64,000 bases of DNA from positions 62,001 to 126,000 of the forward strand of contig NZ_JXJO01000004.1 in the NCBI RefSeq assembly GCF_000826655.1, in the 5' to 3' direction. This document shows positions 39,993 to 48,124 of the stretch, in pieces; position 1 is the stretch's first letter; each line of letters begins with the position of its first letter. The notes under the pieces are model-generated. The model ran no database searches and was not told the origin of the DNA. It saw nothing but the letters and a program-made list of their open reading frames with translations. Origin of the DNA: Psychroserpens damuponensis (GTDB lineage: Bacteria > Bacteroidota > Bacteroidia > Flavobacteriales > Flavobacteriaceae). The position numbers and the translations under genes were made by a program.

Positions 39993-40691
39993 TTACAATA
40001 TGTTTTCGTCAGCAAAACTAAAATATGCTTTTTCGGTGATAATTAAATGATCTAGAACTTTAATATCTAAACTTTGAGCTGCAACTTTTAATTTTTGAGT
40101 AAGTTGCTTATCAGCTTCACTAGGTTTCAATGTACCTGACGGATGATTATGTGCCAAAATCAAACCTACTGCTCCAACTTCTAAAGCTGTTTTGAGCACT
40201 AATCTCACATCTACCAAAGTACCAGTGATACCACCTTTACTTTGTTGGTTTTTTTGAAGCACCTTATTAGAGTTATTGAGATATATAATCCAGAATTCCT
40301 CGTGAGGTAACTCTCCAATGATAGGTTGCATAAATTCAAAAACAGATGCGCTAGAGGTGATTTTCTTTTGTTGCAGTGCTTCTTCACCTCTTCGTCGTCT
40401 GCCTAACTCCATAGCTGCAGCAATAGAAATCGCCTTAGCTTCTCCTATACCTTTAAAAGTCATGAGTTGTTTTAATGACTGTTTTCCAAGCGCATTAAGG
40501 TTATTATCAACACTTGCCAAAATACGTTTGCTTAGTGCTACTGCGCTCTCTTCTCTATTGCCTGAGCCTAATAGAATTGCAACCAGCTCTGCATCACTCA
40601 ACGTAGATTTTCCTTTATCTCTAAGTTTTTCTCTTGGTTGATCGTCTTGCGACCAATTTTTTATCGAAAACGATTCCGATTTTTCTGTCAT
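39993..40691 (-). CDS. radC: RadC-family JAB1/MPN domain protein
   Basis: 232 residues. N-terminal UPF0758 helix-hairpin-helix part (TFKGIGEAKAISIAAAMELG) and C-terminal JAB/MPN metalloprotease-like domain with the metal motif HNHPSGTLKPSEAD. Named for DNA repair, but the repair role in E. coli has been withdrawn and the true function is unclear. The stop is 6 bases from the heptanucleotide array that leads into the deacetylase gene. Confidence 0.93.
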   Translation of the reverse strand: MTEKSESFSIKNWSQDDQPREKLRDKGKSTLSDAELVAILLGSGNREESAVALSKRILASVDNNLNALGKQSLKQLMTFKGIGEAKAISIAAAMELGRRRRGEEALQQKKITSSASVFEFMQPIIGELPHEEFWIIYLNNSNKVLQKNQQSKGGITGTLVDVRLVLKTALEVGAVGLILAHNHPSGTLKPSEADKQLTQKLKVAAQSLDIKVLDHLIITEKAYFSFADENIL

Positions 40692-40745
40692 GTTCTAAAG
40701 ATATATATTGTAACTTTCTAGTGCAAATAAAAAAAGCTTGATCAC

Positions 40746-40773
40746 TGAATACCGAATACTGAATACTGAATAC
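40746..40773 (+). repeat. heptanucleotide tandem repeat (TGAATAC)x4 next to a start codon
   Basis: Four 7-base units (one carries C for T in the first position) end 4 bases before the ATG at 40778. Different sequence but the same period and the same position relative to the start codon as the array at 39931-39986. Confidence 0.9.
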
Positions 40774-40777
40774 TAAA

Positions 40778-41368
40778 ATGAACTATCCACCAAAGCATCA
40801 CCAAGACGATGACAAAGCGCATCTAATAGAAGTTATAAAGACGTATCCTCTGGCAACGCTCATTTCCGTAGAAAACAATACGCCTTTAATTACACATTTA
40901 CCGTTAATTTTAGATGGTGATAAATTGATTGGTCATATTGATATTTATAATCCGCAAGCACAACTTTTAAAAAACAATAAGGATATTACCATTTTGTTCT
41001 CTGGACCACAATGTTATATTTCACCAAGCATTTATAGTACCACTCAATTACCAACCTGGAACTACGTTAAAGTCCATCTCAAAGGCAAAGTGAACACTAT
41101 TCAAAGTAAAGCTGCATTGAAACAATCTTTAATTACAATGACCGAGTTTTTAGAAGCTCCAGAACATAAATATGTGCTAGAAGCAGATAATCCTAGACTT
41201 GACCGAAACCTCGATTACATTGCAATGTTTGAAATTAACATCACCTCTTGGGAAGGTAAATTTAAACTCTCTCAAGATAAAAAACCTAGGGATATTGAAA
41301 ATGCACGTGCTGAATTAATTCGTGCAAATCAAGACCGTGTGCAACAGTTTTTAGATCAGATTTTATAA
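40778..41368 (+). CDS. FMN-binding split-barrel protein (PaiB family)
   Basis: 196 residues. PaiB signatures are visible: NYPPKHHQDD at the start, FSGPQCYISPSIYS, PTWNYVKVHLKGKV, and the WEGKFKLSQDK C-terminal region. PaiB in Bacillus affects sporulation and protease genes together with PaiA. Here the likely role is flavin or haem binding, possibly detoxification. TAATG overlap with the MFS gene shows the two form an operon. Confidence 0.87.
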   Translation: MNYPPKHHQDDDKAHLIEVIKTYPLATLISVENNTPLITHLPLILDGDKLIGHIDIYNPQAQLLKNNKDITILFSGPQCYISPSIYSTTQLPTWNYVKVHLKGKVNTIQSKAALKQSLITMTEFLEAPEHKYVLEADNPRLDRNLDYIAMFEINITSWEGKFKLSQDKKPRDIENARAELIRANQDRVQQFLDQIL

Positions 41369-42546
41369 TGCCAAATGCATTCGTAGTTAGAAAAAAAGCA
41401 ATCTTACCTATCATTGTTTTAGCACAATTTTGTTGTACATCAATTTGGTTTGCTAGCAATGCCGTTATTGGAAATCTTGTAACTGTATTTCATCTAGATC
41501 ACGCTGCTATTGGCTATATCACATCATCTGTTCAATTTGGATTCATTATTGGCACATTACTATTTGCGATGCTCACAATTGCAGATCGATTTTCGCCATC
41601 TAAAGTATTCTTTATCTCTGCAATTTTTGGCGCTTTGTGTAATTATGCTATCGTTTGGGACGCAAATACGTTGAGTAGTTTATTAATTTTTAGATTTTTA
41701 ACAGGTTTTTTTCTTGCAGGTATTTATCCTGTTGGGATGAAAATTGCTTCAGATTATTTTCAAGAAGGTCTTGGTAAATCTTTAAGTTATTTGGTTGGCG
41801 CTTTAGTTCTAGGTACAGCATTTCCGCATATACTAAAAGGAGTTTTTGAGGTTTCTATCTGGAAACCAATTGTTATAGCAACTTCTGTGAATGCGGTAGC
41901 TGGCGGATTTTTAATCATGTTTTTTATTCCTGATGGACCATATAGAGTCGCAGCAAAACGTTTTAACTTATCATCGTTTTTTAAAATCTTTAAAAACCGT
42001 AAATTTAGAGCAGCTTCATTTGGATATTTTGGTCACATGTGGGAACTCTACGCATTTTGGGCATTCGTACCCATTTTACTTAAAACCTACAGCAACATAC
42101 ATCAACAGGTAGCGTTCAACATCCCTTTACTCTCGTTTTTTATAATAGCTATTGGAGCCCTAGGCTGTATTATTGGTGGTTTATTGTCAAATCGATTAGG
42201 AGTAAGAAACATAGCATTTAAAGCACTTTTACTTTCATGCATATGCTGTTTTATATCTCCTCTAATGTTTTATATCTCTTCGGAAATCGTCTTTATTGGA
42301 TACCTCGTCTTTTGGGGAATTGTTGTGATTGCAGATTCGCCTTTATTTTCTACTTTGGTTGCACAAAATTCAGAACCACAAATCAAAGGTACAGCACTTA
42401 CTATTGTAAATTGTATAGGATATTCTATTACAATCGTTAGTATTTTACTTTTAAACACTTTGGTAAGCGCTGTAGACTCTTTAATGGTTTATATGGTTTT
42501 AGGCATTGGACCTTTGCTTGGCTTAATAGGGTTTAGTAGAAACTAA
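41368..42546 (+). CDS. MFS transporter (cyanate / nitroimidazole-type, 12 membrane segments)
   Basis: 392 residues with about twelve hydrophobic helices in two halves. Typical inter-helix loop LTIADRFSPSKVFFIS and the helix-rich RFLTGFFLAGIYPVGMKI between helices 4 and 5 match the CynX/NimT-like MFS branch. Start ATG shares one base with the stop of the PaiB-like gene. The substrate is unknown; coupling to a PaiB-like gene suggests export of a toxic compound. Followed by a strong bidirectional terminator. Confidence 0.85.
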   Translation: MPNAFVVRKKAILPIIVLAQFCCTSIWFASNAVIGNLVTVFHLDHAAIGYITSSVQFGFIIGTLLFAMLTIADRFSPSKVFFISAIFGALCNYAIVWDANTLSSLLIFRFLTGFFLAGIYPVGMKIASDYFQEGLGKSLSYLVGALVLGTAFPHILKGVFEVSIWKPIVIATSVNAVAGGFLIMFFIPDGPYRVAAKRFNLSSFFKIFKNRKFRAASFGYFGHMWELYAFWAFVPILLKTYSNIHQQVAFNIPLLSFFIIAIGALGCIIGGLLSNRLGVRNIAFKALLLSCICCFISPLMFYISSEIVFIGYLVFWGIVVIADSPLFSTLVAQNSEPQIKGTALTIVNCIGYSITIVSILLLNTLVSAVDSLMVYMVLGIGPLLGLIGFSRN

Positions 42547-42575
42547 AAAGCCTTCAGTGAACACTGAAGGCTTTT
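42546..42575. terminator. bidirectional terminator between convergent genes
   Basis: Perfect 14-base stem AAAAGCCTTCAGTG / CACTGAAGGCTTTT with a 2-base loop. It begins at the last base of the MFS stop codon and lies 18 bases from the stop of the convergent lipoprotein gene. Confidence 0.9.
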
Positions 42576-42592
42576 GTGATTTTAGTTTATAA

Positions 42593-43231
42593 TTATTGTA
42601 TGTTATAAGAATCTAGTCGCCTAATAACTACTGGTATATCGTTAGATACAAATGATGATGTATCGTAAATTAAGCCAAAACCATCAGCGTAATAAAATCT
42701 GTCTAATCCAGGTGCTTGTTCTCCATCTGGTAACATAACATAACGTTCAGAATTGATACAATTAAAAGTTCCTGCTTCTACATTAAGTGTTGTTGTATTT
42801 GCAGTTAATTGCTCGACTATATTTCCCCAATCATTTTCATCAAGCGTTCTTACAGTATAATCATTATTTGTAAATTTTACAGTACCATCACTAAATATCA
42901 AATTGCCTTGATCTTCTCTTAAATATTCAAAATGTTCACCATTAGGATTGCAATACGTAATTTGTGCTTCATTTCCTGTGGTGAGCGTTTTAAACTTATA
43001 ATAGGTGTTACCGTCAATAGCTTCCGAAGACATAATACTTATGGCATCCACAACGCCTGTATCTTCATACGCTTGAGAGTTTTGATTGTATTTATAATTT
43101 TTATATACCCAAGAATTCCCAACGGTTAAGGCATAAAAATTGGACGTTGGTGTTTCTGGTGTTTGAGCATCATCGCTTGAGCATGACATTAAACAAGCAA
43201 CTAAGCATACAGTGATAAGAATACGTAACAT
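42593..43231 (-). CDS. lipoprotein of unknown function
   Basis: 212 residues from the ATG at 43231 (MLRILITVCLVACLMSCSS); a longer frame upstream adds an unlikely 30-residue extension. Lipobox Cys17 followed by SSDDAQTPE suggests surface export. The mature part is beta-rich (FYALTVGNSWVYKNY at the start, as in DUF6265-like or similar secreted beta proteins). I do not recognise the family. Transcribed alone toward the terminator at 42546. Confidence 0.7.
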   Translation of the reverse strand: MLRILITVCLVACLMSCSSDDAQTPETPTSNFYALTVGNSWVYKNYKYNQNSQAYEDTGVVDAISIMSSEAIDGNTYYKFKTLTTGNEAQITYCNPNGEHFEYLREDQGNLIFSDGTVKFTNNDYTVRTLDENDWGNIVEQLTANTTTLNVEAGTFNCINSERYVMLPDGEQAPGLDRFYYADGFGLIYDTSSFVSNDIPVVIRRLDSYNIQ

Positions 43232-43409
43232 AATAAAGGTTGATTTTAAATTGATTAATAAACGTAATTGTGTAGAATATAGTTGTTGGTTTGGTTGATT
43301 AACAAGTTTAACGCGAGGCAATTATATTTATTGTAAAAAAACTTAAAAATGAATATTGCTTTCAATTATAAACACTTAAATTGTTATCCTCTACAAAGTA
43401 TTTTTAACA

Positions 43410-43874
43410 ATGGAATTTACAACTAAAGACAGAAAAAAAGTAGTTGACACTCTTTTTAAAAATAAAATTGTGCCGCTTTTTAATCAACACGGCTTTAAAA
43501 GACATACAAAAACGTCAAAACGTTTATTTAAAACCTTAGAAAAAGAACTCTCAGTTTTCGTTTTTTTTGAATATAAAAGTCGTTTTGGGTCTTATGATAT
43601 TACTATTGTCTATTTTGATGATGACTACGGAAATGTCTATGATGACAATTATCTAGCCATGGCCAATTGTAAAAAACCAAGTTTTAGAGGTGATAGCTCT
43701 GAAGCGCTTAACCTGTCTATAGATCAATGGATGCTGGATATGGAGTCTGTCGTATTTCCATTTATAGAGCAACACGCTACATACAAGTCTATATTAGCAT
43801 CTAATGATTTTTATATATCTAAAGCACGAGAGCGTGAGATTAAAGCATTGATGAAAAGGAAATCTGAGTCTTAA
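43410..43874 (+). CDS. DUF4304 domain protein
   Basis: 154 residues, cytoplasmic. The pattern FKNKIVPLFNQHGFKRHTKTSKRLFK near the start and the following aromatic-rich strand VFFEYKSRFGSY identify DUF4304. The family is found near other variable small proteins and polymorphic-toxin immunity genes in several bacteria, but a role here is inference. Paired with the next gene, 12 bases downstream. Confidence 0.75.
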   Translation: MEFTTKDRKKVVDTLFKNKIVPLFNQHGFKRHTKTSKRLFKTLEKELSVFVFFEYKSRFGSYDITIVYFDDDYGNVYDDNYLAMANCKKPSFRGDSSEALNLSIDQWMLDMESVVFPFIEQHATYKSILASNDFYISKAREREIKALMKRKSES

Positions 43875-43886
43875 AAAAGTAAGTTT

Positions 43887-44441
43887 ATGAGTACAAATCC
43901 TTTAATGAAGTTAATTCCAGAACTGCAAGCGTTTTTAGAAACTGTAAAGTTGTCTATGATTCATGATTTAGAATTTTTCATAGAAAGAGAAATTATTAAT
44001 CCAAAACTACGAATGTTTAGTTTTATATATTCATATGAAGATTTTAAAACTGTTGTGTATTCATTAGATCATACAGGAGAAACCATTACAGATGTTGTTG
44101 GTTTACCTATTATAAATTACAAAAATCTTTATGCCACAGAAAATTACGAACGATTTGTACCATATGCTATAGAAGATAAAGAACATGACATATGTAACCA
44201 CTATGATGCATTTAATAATGATAAAAAAATGGATGAGTATTGGGATTTTCATGATGCCTATTACACAAAAAAAACTAACATCTTTAAGATTTGGTTTATG
44301 GAGTGTTGGCATATAGCCAGTAAAAACACAAATACTAATGTTTTAGCGTTGTTTGCCATACATGATTCTTCAGGTGGAGTAGATTTAAAAACTGGCACAT
44401 ATTTAAGTGATGATGAGATTAATACCCTCTTTGAAAACTGA
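43887..44441 (+). CDS. hypothetical cytoplasmic protein, partner of the DUF4304 gene
   Basis: 184 residues without signal peptide or membrane helix, rich in Asp, Asn, Tyr and Trp. Visible are a helical start (LIPELQAFLETVKLSMI), a central aromatic region (YWDFHDAYYTKKTN, WFMECWHIAS) and an end ALFAIHDSSGGVDLKTG. I do not recognise the family; the composition and pairing resemble immunity-type proteins. It ends 14 bases before the first copy of the conserved cassette leader. Confidence 0.6.
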   Translation: MSTNPLMKLIPELQAFLETVKLSMIHDLEFFIEREIINPKLRMFSFIYSYEDFKTVVYSLDHTGETITDVVGLPIINYKNLYATENYERFVPYAIEDKEHDICNHYDAFNNDKKMDEYWDFHDAYYTKKTNIFKIWFMECWHIASKNTNTNVLALFAIHDSSGGVDLKTGTYLSDDEINTLFEN

Positions 44442-44454
44442 ATACATTAAGTAA

Positions 44455-44550
44455 ATATATAATACTTGACTTTCACAAAAAAATTGTCAAACTTCGTTTA
44501 ACTGCGGATATCCACAATTAAAACTATCAATATCCAAACGCATTGTGTGT
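44455..44550 (+). repeat. cassette leader copy E (left edge of the array)
   Basis: Shares AACTTCGTTTAACTGCG followed by ATATC, and further downstream ATACGCATTG-like sequence (here AAACGCATTG), with the leaders at 46671, 47986 and 50307. Only the right third of the repeated block is present; neither the mpl relic nor the hairpin element lies to its left, where gene 43887-44441 ends. Confidence 0.7.
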
Positions 44551-44580
44551 CATGCAAAAAAGGAAAGAAACTTAAAGAAA

Positions 44581-44607
44581 TCATTCTATCAAAAAATGAT
44601 AGAATGA
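44581..44607 (-). terminator. SDR gene terminator hairpin
   Basis: Perfect 11-base stem TCATTCTATCA / TGATAGAATGA with a loop of five bases, 19 bases past the SDR stop, followed on the minus strand by a T-rich stretch. Confidence 0.65.
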
Positions 44608-44626
44608 CTCTACATAATGTTAAGTA

Positions 44627-45358
44627 TTACGCATCTTGCTTGGTATCGGTAATCATAATTTCGCGTAAAGAAACTGCTTGAGGGAGTTCGTAAGCATATT
44701 TTATGGTTTGGGCAACATCAGTCGCTGTGATGTTAACTGCTCCAACTGATTCTTTCCAATCATTATAACCATCGATAATACTTTGGTCTGTGGTATGGCC
44801 TAAAAGTTCTGTTTTAACGGCTCCAGGCATTATTGACAATACTCGAACATTAAAAGGAGACATTTGTCCGCGCACTACTTTGGTTAATCCTGTTACTCCA
44901 AATTTACTGGCACAATATGCTGCATGATTGTCAAATGGTATAACGCCTGCAATTGAAGAAATGTTGATAATTGTTCCGGTTTTTCTCAATTTCATATCAT
45001 TCATAACGATTTGCATTCCATTCATTACGCCCATCACATTTACATCTAACATAGTTTTCCACTCTTTGGCATCTTGTGTTGCAATATCACCTAAGAGCAT
45101 AACACCTGCATTGTTAACAATTAAATCTGTTTTGCCAAATTTAGCTTCAGCTTCACGAACTGCAGCCTCGAATTCATCTTTATGGGTAACATCTACTTTT
45201 CTACACATTGTGTTTGGAAGTTTTAATGCTTCCATTTTTTCAATTCTTCGTGCCAATAAAAGTAATGAATAACCATCTTTTGCAAATTCTTTTGCCATTT
45301 CTATACCAAATCCTGAACTCGCTCCAGTGATTACAATTAATTTGTTATTAGTTTTCAT
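44627..45358 (-). CDS. short-chain dehydrogenase/reductase (classical SDR)
   Basis: 243 residues. Rossmann nucleotide-binding motif TGASSGFG near residue 11, NNAGVM, catalytic Ser in NISSIAGV and the YxxxK pair in YCASK, followed by PGAVKTE. The Arg-rich stretch LLARRIEK after strand 2 favours NADP. Substrate unknown; YdfG-like SDRs act on small hydroxy acids or aldehydes. Divergent from a LysR regulator that probably controls it, with a well-formed promoter. Confidence 0.9.
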   Translation of the reverse strand: MKTNNKLIVITGASSGFGIEMAKEFAKDGYSLLLLARRIEKMEALKLPNTMCRKVDVTHKDEFEAAVREAEAKFGKTDLIVNNAGVMLLGDIATQDAKEWKTMLDVNVMGVMNGMQIVMNDMKLRKTGTIINISSIAGVIPFDNHAAYCASKFGVTGLTKVVRGQMSPFNVRVLSIMPGAVKTELLGHTTDQSIIDGYNDWKESVGAVNITATDVAQTIKYAYELPQAVSLREIMITDTKQDA

Positions 45359-45414
45359 GATGATAAATATTTTTAGATTTTTACTACCTCTAAGGGTTAT
45401 TATTATTGATATTG

Positions 45415-45445
45415 CAAAAATAGGCTGTATATTTATATCGCCAAA
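45415..45445 (-). promoter_or_regulatory. promoter of the SDR gene
   Basis: On the minus strand TTTG at 45445-45442, 19 bases, TATTTTTG at 45422-45415; the same layout as the rpsL promoter. Predicted leader about 50 bases. A perfect palindrome AATAGCTATT (45458-45467) lies between this and the LysR ATG and could be a regulator site. Confidence 0.6.
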
Positions 45446-45480
45446 ATACTAATTTTAAATAGCTATTATAACAATTACTT

Positions 45481-46338
45481 ATGGATGAGAGATTACTAAG
45501 ATTTTTTGTTGCTGTTTACGAAGAAAAAAACCTAACAAGAGCTGCTGAAAAGTGCTTTGTATCGCAACCTAATATATCAAATGGATTAAAACAATTAGAA
45601 GAAATAATTGGAAAACGACTATTTTTAAGAAACAAAAGAGGTGTAGAAATAAAAGAGGATGCGCATTATTTATACCCAATTGCTAAAAGAATATTGGGAG
45701 AATTAAACGCAATACCCGAAATGTTTAAAGATGAAAATTTTAAACCTAAAATAATAATTGGAATAGCAGATAGTCTCCCTCAACAACTTAAAAACGAGTT
45801 TTTTAAAACAACTTCTAAAGTGCTAGGTAACATTGAATGGGATATTAGACCAATTGGTCATGATTGCGAAATAAATTTACTAATTAGAGAGTGGAAATTT
45901 GAAGAACATTTATTCTTACCACTTATTAGAGAAAACTACGTGCTTTGTGTTCCCGAAAACCATCCATTGGCTAAAAAAGACATCGTGGAGATAAAGGATT
46001 TAAATGGCGAACCATTTATCCATTGTCCTCCTTGTGAGGCACACCAACAAAGCCTTTCCATATTGAATAACTCAGGCCTAAAATGGAATTCGATTGCTAA
46101 TTGTCAAAGTAAAAACGAAGTATTAACCATACTTATGTCTGGACTAGGAATAACTTTTTTACCAGAATTTTTTGTAAGTGACTGGACAGGTTTTAAAATA
46201 AAAAAACATGATGGACCAACAAATTTTAGAGAAATAGGATTATCGTATGCTCCTAAAAGTCTAGAAAATTCCAAAATTTCAGAATTGATTGATTATTTTT
46301 CTAAAAACAAGCACATTTTTTTTAATGGAACTAAGTAA
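45481..46338 (+). CDS. LysR-family transcriptional regulator
   Basis: 285 residues. N-terminal winged helix-turn-helix (LLRFFVAVYEEKNLTRAAEK, CFVSQPNISNGLKQLEE) and the effector-binding domain from about residue 88, with VLCVPENHPLAK and GLGITFLPEFF typical of the fold. It is of the CysB/OxyR-like type. Two Cys close together (HCPPCEA) could be a redox or metal sensor, which is speculation. Divergent to the SDR gene, 122 bases between the starts. Its stop is 12 bases before block A. Confidence 0.92.
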   Translation: MDERLLRFFVAVYEEKNLTRAAEKCFVSQPNISNGLKQLEEIIGKRLFLRNKRGVEIKEDAHYLYPIAKRILGELNAIPEMFKDENFKPKIIIGIADSLPQQLKNEFFKTTSKVLGNIEWDIRPIGHDCEINLLIREWKFEEHLFLPLIRENYVLCVPENHPLAKKDIVEIKDLNGEPFIHCPPCEAHQQSLSILNNSGLKWNSIANCQSKNEVLTILMSGLGITFLPEFFVSDWTGFKIKKHDGPTNFREIGLSYAPKSLENSKISELIDYFSKNKHIFFNGTK

Positions 46339-46349
46339 GAAAGCACGAG

Positions 46350-46727
46350 CACACAACACCGTATATAATTCATTGCTAGTACTCGCCTAATTACGAAAGT
46401 CCTCACGGACTTTCTATCTGTGATTTTTGCTAACTTTACAGCTGAAACACGTTAGAAATCATACACAAAACCGTTAAACGAGACCTTCAAAAACCCCAAA
46501 ATTTCCTATTTCCGAAGGAATTCAATTAACAACTCAAAATCCAAACCATCATAATGACCACTACACAGTAACCAGCGATGCTTTTTCATTAAAATTTTGA
46601 GAACATAAAAACGACCTAACTAGCAAAAACAAGACTACTAATTAACTTGATGTCCTCAAAAAAATAGCCGAACTTTGTTCTACTGTGAATATCGACATAT
46701 ACAATTATCAACATCCATCTCTAAATG
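46350..46727 (+). repeat. repeated cassette-junction block A
   Basis: Hairpin element 46350-46481 with inner stem GAAAGTCC-TCAC-GGACTTTC (46395-46414) and the end ATACAC, one base, AAACCGTTAAACGA (46461-46481), identical at 20 of 21 positions to block C. Then the conserved TTTCCTATTTCCG, the mpl relic (46533-46614) and the leader with AACTTTG and ATATCGAC (46671-46696). It fills the 424-base gap between LysR and the T9SS cargo gene; apart from this block I see nothing in the gap. Confidence 0.8.
46533..46614 (-). pseudogene. relic of the mpl 3' end, copy A
   Basis: Aligns by eye to 51289-51370 of mpl at roughly 80% identity with a one-base indel, so the reading frame is broken. Same strand as mpl. 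It covers the codons for the C-terminal segment of Mpl (the LLMSSGNYGG region) only. Confidence 0.75.
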
Positions 46728-46762
46728 GTAACTATTTAAACAAAAACCCTAAAACATAAAAC

Positions 46763-47659
46763 ATGAAAAAAAATTACACTTTTAAATTTATTGGATTTAC
46801 AATTTTATTAATCTTATTATCAAATTCTGTTTTAGCACAAGTAAACGACGAAAACTTTGATGCTTTGACTCCAGCTTTAAGAGGTCTTGACTTTACGACA
46901 AACGGAATTAGATTTCAGCAGATATCTCCAAATTCTATTAGCCAAATGGCTTCTCTATCTGAAAGTTCAGATTTTATCATTACGCCATCTACTAATGATT
47001 TAGGCTTATTATACAACATTGATAATTCAGGAACAGTAAGTGGTCCAAATATAGGAGTATTTGATTATAGACTAGGAAGCGCTGATGGTTCTGAATTTAA
47101 AATTGTATCGATGGAAGCTGATATGTCGGCTAAGCCTTCTGCAAATGGTTATGTATTTATCGCAACTATTACTGGTTACCGAAATGGTGCCAGTATCATT
47201 AGTGATAATATAGATTTTACTATAAGTGACACTAGTAATTCTGTGACATATACAAAAGATGCTAATCCAGCCGCAAATGGTGGTACTTTAACTTTTTCTT
47301 CCGCTTGGGAGAATATTGATGAAATTCGTTTCACAGGAGGTACTCCAACTGGCTCTATATCACTTTTAATGATTGATGAGTTAGATTTTTCAATACCTGT
47401 GTTAAGTGCTTCAGAAAATGCTTTTGATGAAAACATTGCTATTTATCCAAATCCAACTCAAGATGTTATTAATATGAATTTTGGGAATATAAAAAATATC
47501 GATCTTAAAATATTTAATGTTTTAGGTGAAATCGTTTACGAAAAAAGAAATATTACTGAAGCTTTGTATCAGTTGAAATTAAACCAGCCGTCTGGAATCT
47601 ATTTTGTTCAATTGAATACTATAGATAAACAACGACAAATTAAAATTATTAAAAAATAA
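46763..47659 (+). CDS. secreted protein with a T9SS type A sorting domain
   Basis: 298 residues. Signal peptide (FTILLILLSNSVLAQ, cleavage near residue 26), a mature beta-rich domain (about 27-210; unrecognised, with DFTTNGIRFQQ and DLGLLYNIDNSGTVSG), then the type IX secretion C-terminal domain (about 225-298) with IAIYPNPTQDVI, GEIVYEKRN and ending RQIKIIKK. So it is exported across the outer membrane and probably anchored. No enzymatic motif seen. It is the only gene of its cassette unit, bounded by blocks A and B. Confidence 0.82.
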   Translation: MKKNYTFKFIGFTILLILLSNSVLAQVNDENFDALTPALRGLDFTTNGIRFQQISPNSISQMASLSESSDFIITPSTNDLGLLYNIDNSGTVSGPNIGVFDYRLGSADGSEFKIVSMEADMSAKPSANGYVFIATITGYRNGASIISDNIDFTISDTSNSVTYTKDANPAANGGTLTFSSAWENIDEIRFTGGTPTGSISLLMIDELDFSIPVLSASENAFDENIAIYPNPTQDVINMNFGNIKNIDLKIFNVLGEIVYEKRNITEALYQLKLNQPSGIYFVQLNTIDKQRQIKIIKK

Positions 47660-47664
47660 CAATC

Positions 47665-48045
47665 TGCCAACAACCTGCACTACCAATTACTTGGTTTGCG
47701 TGTACTCGGAAATTCCTAACGGAATTTCCGGTTGGTTAGGTTTCCATTGTTCTATTACTTCTCGTCAACGCAACAAACCGTAAACAAGACCCTGTATTAA
47801 ATTATCAAAAAACCCTAAGATTCCTATTTCTGTAGAACTGCAATTAAACCTTCAAAATCCTAACCAGGATAAATAATGCAATAAATTAATAACAAAGCTA
47901 GATCATTAAAATTTTGAGCGCATAAAAATAATGCCACCAGCAAAAATAGGACTGATGAATAACTTTCCTTTCTCAAAAATAATCAAACTTTGTTTAATTG
48001 CGAATATCAACAATTACAATTATTAATAGTCGTGCGCATTGGCAA
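47665..48045 (+). repeat. repeated cassette-junction block B (most diverged)
   Basis: The hairpin element has a perfect 10-base stem CGGAAATTCC-TAAC-GGAATTTCCG (47707-47730) and an AAACCGTAAAC end (47775-47785). Then TTCCTATTTC, TGTAGAA, the mpl relic (47851-47932) and the leader with AACTTTGTTTAATTGCG (47987 on) and GCGCATTGG. Compared with A and C, the sequence of the stem differs but the stem-loop geometry and order are kept. The remaining bases of the 465-base gap to the TetR start hold its operator and -7 box. Confidence 0.75.
47851..47932 (-). pseudogene. relic of the mpl 3' end, copy B
   Basis: Aligns without gaps to 82 bases of mpl (51289-51370); by hand count 22 mismatches, about 73% identity. 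The run AAATTTTGAGCG (11-12 bases) is identical. Same strand as mpl. Confidence 0.72.
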
Positions 48046-48091
48046 ACATTGAACATCATCATAGATGGATAAATTTTTTTTCACAAAACAG

Positions 48092-48105
48092 ACAGAATGT
48101 TCTGT
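48092..48105. promoter_or_regulatory. palindromic operator candidate upstream of the TetR gene
   Basis: ACAGAA-TG-TTCTGT, a perfect inverted repeat of 6-base arms, ends 19 bases before the ATG at 48125 and 8 bases before the TATATTTG box. Its position fits autorepression by the TetR-family protein. Confidence 0.6.
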
Positions 48106-48112
48106 TTTTGAT

Positions 48113-48120
48113 TATATTTG
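48113..48120 (+). promoter_or_regulatory. -7 box (TATATTTG) of the tetR-HPP operon
   Basis: Matches TAnnTTTG exactly and ends 4 bases before the ATG at 48125, implying a leaderless or nearly leaderless mRNA. The palindrome sits where the -33 to -7 spacer would be. Confidence 0.45.
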
Positions 48121-48124
48121 CAAT

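Noticed and set aside
43232-43321. 30-residue N-terminal extension of the lipoprotein at 42593
   Set aside because: It would bury the lipoprotein signal; the ATG at 43231 directly precedes it.
44627-46338. SDR/LysR pair as part of the conserved chromosomal backbone rather than a cassette
   Set aside because: Not fully excluded, but a leader copy on the left and a complete block on the right bracket it exactly as they do the other units.
48065-48124. Longer start of the TetR protein (20 extra residues)
   Set aside because: The extra codons coincide with the palindromic operator and the -7 box, and TetR proteins normally begin a few residues before the first helix.
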